This document shows, piece after piece, positions 59,437-64,000 of a stretch of 64,000 nucleotides of DNA. The stretch is from Lasiodiplodia sp. COLG20 (taxonomy: Eukaryota; Ascomycota; Dothideomycetes; Botryosphaeriales; Botryosphaeriaceae), in contig VNWV01000018.1 in assembly GCA_009801085.1 (NCBI GenBank), positions 231,981-295,980 of the forward strand, in the 5' to 3' direction. The position numbers were made by a program, and so were the translations under genes. The notes below the pieces were generated by a model. It ran no database searches. It was not told the DNA's origin and worked only from the letters and a program-made list of their open reading frames with translations. Each line of letters opens with the position of its first letter. Position 1 is the stretch's first letter.

Positions 59437-61919
59437 ATGGTCAACACTCCGTGGAAAAGAACATCAAGTGGATATGGGTGAGTATATTTCTTCCCACCAA
59501 CTACAATAAGAACAAGAATAAAAAAAAAAAACCCCCTCCCCCACCACCGCTAACCCCACCTCACACCCACTGCTTCGACACCTCACAGCGACGAAACCGA
59601 CGACCACCACACCTCGAAGCGTTCGCACCGCGCGGTGCCCTTCATCGAAAACCCATGCGTAGGCGCCGACTACGCCGACGCCGTCTTCTCGCAGCGGCAC
59701 GAGGCGAACCCGGACGAGCTGTGCTTCGACCTCTTCTTCGTGGCCAACCTGGCGACCTTCACGGCGTACCACACGGTCGACAGCAGCGGGTCGCTGGCGG
59801 CGTACGTCGGCTTCTTCGCCATCCTGTGGGCGACGTGGTTCCAGATCACGCTGCACGACGTGCGCTTCGCGCGCGACTCCGTCTACGAGCGCTGCTGCAA
59901 GGTCGTGCAGTTCGTCGTCTTCGTCGGCCTCGCGCTCGTGGGGAGCAAGTTCGAGCCGAATGAGAATGTGCGCGAGGGCGGGAGCGGGAATAAGAATTAT
60001 CAGGTGCTGTGTGTGGTGTTGGTGGCTAGTCGGTGTCTGTTGGCGCTGCAGTATGCGGTGGTGATGGTGGCGGTGGCGAGGAAGCGCTTTTCGAAGCTGT
60101 ATCTGCCGCTCGGACTGAATATTGCGGTGTACTTGGTGGCGGCGGCCGTGTTTGGCGCCATGATTCTGGCGTTCAGGCCCGGGGCGGCGGGGCGGCCGGG
60201 GCTGTATTGGATATGGTGGGTGGTGCTGTTCTTGGAGGGCGTGGGCACCATCACCATTTCCTGTTTCTGGAGGATGCTGAGCTTCAAGAAAACGCATTTG
60301 GTCGAGCGGATGGGGCTGCTGACGCTGATTGTTATTGGCGAAGGAGCCATTGGTGTGACGAAGACGGTTGGCAAGATGATGGGGAAGTCTGATATCGACG
60401 TGCAAGGGACCTTCCTGGTTGTGTGCATTGTTCTGGTTCTGGTAAGATGACTTATCAACTTCGAGGGGAACGGCTGCTTACTTGACGCAGGTCTTTCTCT
60501 TCTTGAATTATTTCGACAACGCGCCCCGTGGCCACTACGGCACCATCCGCCAGCAGATCTGGGCGCTCCTGCACTTCCCATTCCAGCTTGCCGTCGTCGG
60601 CGTCGGCGAAGGCAGCCAGCACCTCGCTCTTGCGCGGCACATCACCAACTACATGAAGAAATTCGAGTCCAAGATCATCAAGGCGTGCGTCAAAGAGGGG
60701 CTGGAAGGCGACAAGCTCGTCAAGAAGCTGGAGGAGGCGGTCAAGTACTACCAGCTGGACAAGAAGCCCGAGTGCTACCGCCAAGTGCTGCAGATCAAGG
60801 ACTCGATAGCAAAGCTGGGAAACATGACGGGCATCTGCGCCAAATCCTACACCAAGACGTTCCCGTCGAGCACTTGGGACTACGCCTTCCCTTCGGACTT
60901 CTCCGACCTGGTGACCGAGGTCGGCAGCGGCGTGACCATGTCTACCGGCATGAAGATCCCGGTGGGCGAGGAGCCCTTTGGCGTCCTGCAGCACTCGTGG
61001 CAGATCGTCTACATCTACTACTGGTCCGCCCTCCTCGCCATCTTCGGTGCGTTCTCTCTCTCTCCCCCACCTTTCGCATAATACATCTACTAACAAGACC
61101 TCAGCCTGCATCATCGCCTTCCTCATCCTCACCCGCAACCGCCAATCCCGCATCGACCTCTTCGACGCCACCAGCATCGGCGGGCGCGTCCTCATGGCGT
61201 CGCTCTGCCTGCTCTTCGGCTGCCTCGGCATCGCAGGGGCTGGGCACCACGAAAACAAAGACAAGCACAACACGACGGCCATCGACCGCGAGGCCATCTA
61301 CCTCGACTTCCTGGCCTCGGGCTGGGTCGTCCCCACCGGCACCATCATGCTCGGCGTCACCCTCGTCGCCGACCACTGCGCCCGCCACTTCTGCAACTGG
61401 CGCCTGCGCCGCCACGGCTACGCCGTCGCTCCTCCGGACGGGGATGATGACCACGACCACTTGCTGCACCAGGCGGGGATCGAGAGTGGTCGTGGGAGTG
61501 CTGGGCATAGTCGGGTCCACAGCGGTATTTCGCAGCACCAGCGGACGAACAGCGCGGGCAGCAACAGCACCGGCAAGCTGATTTTGGCGGGCGAGGTCGA
61601 GGATGTGGACGAGGTGCTGGCGAAGCGCCGCGCGCACGTGCGGGCGAGCAGGGCGCTCGGCTTCCGCGAGCAGAGCCCGCCCAGGCCGGCGAACGCGCTG
61701 TACCTGCTCGGCAACTTCGCTGCGAACTTGACGAATGTGGGGGATGCGCCGGCGGAGAGGGGTGGGAGGAGCGGTAGTGGGGATACGAATGCCTCGAATA
61801 CGACGCTGGTCGGCGGTGTGAGTCCGGAGGAGCGAGGGAGCGGACGGACGTATTTTGAGGGTGAGGCGGATAGGAGGGGGTCCTTCCGGCCAGGGCTTTA
61901 TTCGGAGAAGTCGGGTTGA
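59437..61919 (+). CDS. LtrA-family multipass membrane protein
   Basis: Fungal member of the bacterial low-temperature-requirement A family; molecular function unknown. Exons 59437-59477, 59589-60441, 60491-61046 and 61105-61919 (introns 111, 49, 58 bp) give 754 aa. After a short hydrophilic N-terminus comes the family signature NPDELCFDLFFVANLATF, then about nine hydrophobic helices, with ERMGLLTLIVIGEGAIGV (the second LtrA signature, R-x-G-L-x-x-L-x-x-GE). A soluble segment of about 150 residues (KKFESKIIKACVKEG..., ending SSTWDYAFPSDFSD) sits between helices, followed by YIYYWSALLAIFG. The last about 150 residues are His/Gly/Ser-rich and disordered. Start chosen as the first ATG in frame with exon 2 after splicing. 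Confidence 0.9.
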
Positions 61920-62766
61920 AGAAGAGGAGGAAATATGAGTATGGCTTGGGATAGCGTTGTCTTTTTTTTCTTTTTCAGTCATTCACTGTGAGCATGGCGC
62001 GTGGAGTCAAGGCACCTGATAGGAAAACTGCCCTGTTGGAGAAATTTTAGTTCGTCTCTGTTCCGTTCTCTTTCTGTCCTCTCCTTTTGGTGCCGAGACA
62101 CCGAATTCTATGATTTACAAATGTCTTTTCAACTGCAAAACCGGACGTCTGTTACGAACGCTGCAGGCCATATTCGAAAAGTTTCGGAATTCTTTTGGGA
62201 ATGGACGAAAGCTTATATAGCTGCTTTGATACCGCATTCTCTTTTTTTGTTCGAAGAGTTGGGCGGTGATGTTTAAACTGCAAAAGTGGAAGTACACCGG
62301 GGTGCGCGATTGGGTCTAAAAAGGCGTCAGTACTGGGGTTGATCCTCGCAAGGCGGGGAACTTCGCCTACCACACCTATTCCAGCAACCGTTCCGCTATC
62401 ACTCATCGCCATGGCAATACACGCAATCCGCATCCAAGGGGAGTGAAAACTGCACCACGGAACAGCTCGATGCGGCTCTCGTACTGCAGGCCAAGGGAAT
62501 CTCGACTCGGCAGTGCACCTTGATTGATCGCGTGGTCCGATCAAGAATGGGAGGGGGAAGCTTGATATCTGCAGTATGCCTGCCCAAGCTTATCAACGAC
62601 CAATTGCCGATCGCTTTCCGCTTTCTGGGACCTCCGCCGTCCAAATACCCACTACGAGAGACGGGCAGATATGCATGTCTGAGCCGGACCCATGCCAGTG
62701 AAGACTTGCTCAAAAGCCCACTCTTCTCCCGTTGCACCACAGACATCCTACCAGCAACCGCCCACC
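61920..62766. other. Intergenic between LtrA and the second ACS gene
   Basis: 847 bp; LtrA 3' flank and the promoter of the next gene. No other supported feature. Confidence 0.6.
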
Positions 62767-64000
62767 ATGGCCTCCTCGCCGAGCAGCAGCAGCAGCGCGC
62801 CCGCCGCAGAAGAGCCCAAACCCGCCACTGCCACCACCACCACCAAAGCAAAAAAGTCGTTCCGTTCCTTCATCTGGGACACGGACACGCACCTCAAGAG
62901 CCGTGCGGAGCGCGTGCTGCTGCGCAAGCTGGACTGGGCAATCCTGAGCATCGGGTGCCTGGGCTTCTTCCTCAAGTACCTGGACCAGGGCAACCTGGCC
63001 AACGCGTACGTGTCGGGCATGCAGGAGGACCTGCGCATGTGGGGCAACGAGTACACCTACGCCGGCACCGCCTACACCTGCGCCTACGCCGCCATGCAGA
63101 TCCCGTCGACGCTCGTCATCCAGCGCATCCGCCCTTCCTACTGGCTCGCCGCCATGGAGGTCGCCTGGGGCGCCTTCACCTTCGCGCAGGCCGGGTTGCG
63201 GAGTTCGGAGCAGTTGTATGTGTTTAGGTTTTTCGTGGGGTTCTTTGAGAGCTCTTTTTTCCCGTGCTTGTTGTATGTGTTGGGCAGTTGGTATACGAAG
63301 ACGGAGTTGGCGAAGAGGGTGGCCATTTTTCATATGACGGCGCCGTTGGGGAGTGCGTTTGGCGGGTATTTGCAGGCGGCTGTGTATAAGAACTTGGATG
63401 GGGTGCACGGGTTGGCGGGCTGGAGGTGGTTGTATATTGTGTGTGGTGTAAGTTTGCTTCCTGAATTGGCCCATATGGATGTTAGAGCTGATCTTCTTCC
63501 AGTGTATGACGGTGCCTGTTGGTTTGGCCACCTTTTTCATCCTTCCCGATACGCCGTACACCACCCGCGCCTGGTTTTTGACAGAAGAAGAGTGCGAACT
63601 GTCGGTCGAAAGAGTCAGGAAAGCGGGAAAAGCAGCGCCAGTCAAGATTACGTTGAATACATTTGTCCGTATTCTGTCGCGGTGGAGGTGGTACGCCTTT
63701 GTGCTCGGATACGTGGTAAGTTCTCTTGGGATCAACACTCATCACCAATCTTACTGATTCGTCTACCCAATTCAACAGCTGTACGGCTCATCATGCCAGG
63801 CCAGCAGCTACTTCGGCATTTGGTTGAAATCGGAACACTACTCTGTTGTTGACAGGAACATCATCCCGACTGGCACGAATCTCATCTCGGCTACGTGTGT
63901 GGTGCTTTGGGGGTTTTTATCTGACTACACTGGTAGCCGTTTCGCATTCGTTGTGGGACCTTTGGTAAGCTCTTTCACTAATAGCCGGCAAAAAAAAAAA
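62767..64000 (+). CDS. MFS transporter, ACS family (Fen2/Liz1-like), partial at right edge
   Basis: Importer of the anion:cation symporter family, probably for a vitamin or carboxylate. Exons 62767-63447, 63503-63715 and 63779-63964 give 360 codons; the window then ends inside the third intron (donor GTAAGC at 63965). The N-terminus is Ser/Ala/Thr-rich; then RKLDWAILSIGCLGFFLKYL with DQGNLANAYVSGMQEDLRMW, the Fen2/Liz1/Vht1-type block, and GFFESSFFPCLLYVLGSWYT (helix 4). ATG 62767 is the first Met before the conserved part; an upstream in-frame reading from 62692 lacks family features. Tail of about six helices is missing. Confidence 0.9.

Noticed and set aside
61101..61982. 293-codon minus-strand frame opposite the LtrA C-terminus
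   Set aside because: Ala/Arg/Pro-rich shadow; the sense reading matches the LtrA family and splices in frame.
63991..64000. Run of ten A at the right edge as a poly(A) tail or padding
   Set aside because: It lies inside the third intron of the partial ACS gene right after a GTAAGC donor, so it is ordinary intronic sequence cut by the window end.

Overview
The window is nuclear DNA of a filamentous ascomycete (Pezizomycotina; a dothideomycete-like species is my guess, not proven). The evidence is the combination of intron-containing protein genes with short introns (mostly 47-70 bp) carrying fungal GTRNGT donors and CTRAC/CTNAY branch sites, fungal-type gene families, and long GC-rich intergenic stretches. 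I rebuilt exon structures by hand. Every spliced model below keeps one open frame from start to stop (or to the window edge), which is the main support for the splice sites.

Left part (1-23.6 kb), mostly housekeeping: the N-terminal 1,146 codons of the SEN1 helicase (minus, runs off the left edge), a DNF1-type phospholipid flippase (minus), a nuclear PIP-box-like protein that may be an Smc5/6 loader (plus), a tRNA-Ser(AGA) (minus), a tetraspanin (minus) and the SRF-type MADS factor MCM1 (plus). A 5.6-kb gene desert follows, then a choline/amine-type permease (plus, 29.3-30.9 kb) preceded by a cluster of GATA-factor sites.

Middle part (31-50 kb): a foldback element at 31.4-31.7 kb; a divergent pair MIC19 (minus) and an NAA50-like acetyltransferase (plus) sharing 230 bp of promoter; glucokinase (minus); a ketopantoate-reductase-like protein with a very long disordered tail (minus); the mRNA-export/splicing helicase SUB2 (minus) divergent from the RNase P subunit RPR2 (plus); and a PEBP-family gene (minus) converging on RPR2 with only 32 bp between stop codons.

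Right part (50-64 kb) looks accessory and transport-rich: a DHA1/QDR-type MFS transporter, a decayed block holding a carboxylesterase pseudogene, an anion:cation-symporter-family MFS gene split by eight introns, a fungal LtrA membrane protein, and a second, partial ACS-family MFS gene running off the right edge. No virus-, CRISPR- or rRNA-like sequence was seen. The points I consider most worth checking are the flippase-kinase-like heptad array at the Dnf1 C-terminus, the NAA50 with a PIP-like N-terminus, the ketopantoate-reductase-like protein with substituted active-site residues, the long weak-donor intron of SUB2, and the foldback element.
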